Both the position numbers and the translations under genes were made by a program. DNA of 6,856 bases from Eubacterium sp. TM05-53 (GTDB lineage Bacteria > Bacillota_I > Bacilli_A > Erysipelotrichales > Erysipelotrichaceae), in assembly GCF_003436425.1 (NCBI RefSeq), contig NZ_QSPK01000093.1, positions 1 through 6,856 on the forward strand, in the 5' to 3' direction. The notes below the pieces were generated by a model. That model did no database searches. It was not told where the DNA came from and saw only the letters and a program-made list of their open reading frames with translations. Every line of letters begins with the position of its first letter. Positions within the stretch are counted from its first letter, which is position 1. Of the stretch, positions 6,023 through 6,856 are shown one piece after another.

Positions 6023-6803
6023 TTTTCATACACATACTTCACGTTGTCATCATGCCTTTGGTAATGATGAAGAATTTGTTCGTACTGCCATTCAAAATGG
6101 CTTTGAAGTATTGGGCTTTTCAGATCATGCGTGTTGGAAATATGACTCCGATTTTGTGGCGCATATGCGTATGAAGCTTGATGAATTTGATGATTATAAA
6201 GATAGCGTTTTATATCTGAAAGATAGATATAAGAAGCAGATTGAGATTCGTTTTGGTTTAGAAGCTGAATACTTTCCTAAATATATGGATTGGTTATTGG
6301 ATTTCTGTATTGAAAATGAAATTGATTATTTGATTTTTGGCAATCATTATTATAGTACAGATGAGGATCATTTTTATTTAGGTGGAGCGAAAGGAAAATA
6401 TATTAAAGGCTATTTTGATACTTGTGTGGAAGGTATAAAAACGGGTATGTATGCATACTTGGCACATCCAGAATTGATTTTAAGAAGTACGGGTGGTGTA
6501 ATAACACCAGAAATCGAAGAGGGATTCCACAGAATTTGTAAGACAAGTCAAGATTATAATGTTCCATTAGAATTTAATGTGTTGGGTATGCAGCATAATT
6601 TACGTATGGGCTATGAAGAGTATCCACATTCTAGATTCTGGCAAATTGCCGGTCAATATGATGTCAAGGCTATCATTGGTATGGATGCACATGAGGTAGG
6701 CGATTTAAATAAAAAATGGTATGATTCTGCTTTAGAAAAACTATCTGAATTTGATGTAGAAATCATAGATGATATTCCTTCGATTAATTATAAAAAAATG
6801 TGA
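6009..6803 (+). CDS. PHP-domain phosphatase, histidinol-phosphatase (HisK/HisJ)-like
   Basis: This is a PHP-superfamily metal-dependent phosphoesterase. The closest recognisable type is the monofunctional histidinol-phosphatase (L-histidinol phosphate to L-histidinol), the next-to-last activity of histidine synthesis. In the 264 residues, probable metal ligands are H7 and H9 (NFHTHTSRCHHA), D39 and H40 (GFSDHA), E85 (FGLEAEY), H113 (IFGNHYY), H153 (YLAHPE), and D226 and H228 (IGMDAHEV). All standard PHP motifs appear intact, so it should be active. The ribosome site GGAGG (5995-5999) lies inside truA, 9 bases before the ATG, and the reading frame overlaps truA by 14 bases, so it probably belongs to the same transcript. 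No other histidine gene is in the window, so a different phosphate ester substrate is possible. The family is sure; the substrate is tentative. Confidence 0.82.
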   Translation: MKQTNFHTHTSRCHHAFGNDEEFVRTAIQNGFEVLGFSDHACWKYDSDFVAHMRMKLDEFDDYKDSVLYLKDRYKKQIEIRFGLEAEYFPKYMDWLLDFCIENEIDYLIFGNHYYSTDEDHFYLGGAKGKYIKGYFDTCVEGIKTGMYAYLAHPELILRSTGGVITPEIEEGFHRICKTSQDYNVPLEFNVLGMQHNLRMGYEEYPHSRFWQIAGQYDVKAIIGMDAHEVGDLNKKWYDSALEKLSEFDVEIIDDIPSINYKKM

Positions 6804-6856
6804 GTACCCATCTGACAACCCTAGGCATTTACCAATCCTCTAGCCGTGGCATATTG
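6804..6856 (+). other. Unassigned 3' tail with raised GC
   Basis: These 53 bases follow the TGA stop of the PHP gene. By my count 26 of 53 are G or C, above the surrounding level. There is no terminator hairpin, promoter or ribosome site that I can support. On the minus strand two frames enter from the right edge and stop inside the tail, at 6821-6823 and 6829-6831. The end of a convergent gene is therefore possible, but far too little is visible to say. Confidence 0.4.

Overview
The window is a gene-dense, entirely plus-strand stretch of a low-GC (roughly mid-30s percent GC by eye) Bacillota-type chromosome. The ribosomal protein and RNA polymerase sequences are Firmicutes-like, with strong AGGAGG Shine-Dalgarno sites. 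TGG encodes Trp and TGA is used only as a stop, which argues against a mycoplasma-type code. The style fits Erysipelotrichia or a nearby class, but this is an inference from composition and protein flavour, not from a search.

Layout: (1) 1-1724 is the distal end of the large ribosomal protein operon: partial rpsK (uS11), rpoA (RNA polymerase alpha) and rplQ (bL17). It closes with a strong intrinsic terminator whose 5' arm contains the rplQ stop codon. (2) 1738-2788 is a two-gene unit: a TrmR/YrrM-type O-methyltransferase (probable tRNA wobble-uridine modification) and a 150-residue uncharacterised protein with one N-terminal membrane segment. A second hairpin terminator ends it. (3) 2793-6803 is a five-gene unit behind an extended -10 promoter: ecfA1, ecfA2, ecfT, truA and a PHP-family phosphatase resembling histidinol-phosphatase. 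All four junctions in this unit are overlapping, so translation is probably coupled. (4) 6804-6856 is a short tail with higher GC and no identifiable feature.

How the genes work together: unit 1 supplies core translation and transcription machinery. EcfA1, EcfA2 and EcfT form the shared energising module of a group II ECF vitamin or micronutrient transporter; no substrate-binding S component is present, so these are expected elsewhere in the genome. TruA makes pseudouridine in the tRNA anticodon arm and the methyltransferase probably modifies U34, so two tRNA modification enzymes flank the transporter genes. Compared with the familiar Bacillus order rplQ-ecfA1-ecfA2-ecfT-truA-rplM-rpsI, this locus has two extra genes after rplQ and a PHP phosphatase where rplM-rpsI would be.

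I do not see a defence system, mobile element, CRISPR array, RNA gene or clear novel system. The least understood items are the small membrane protein at 2310-2762, the unusual SAM-binding loop of the methyltransferase, and the compositionally different tail.
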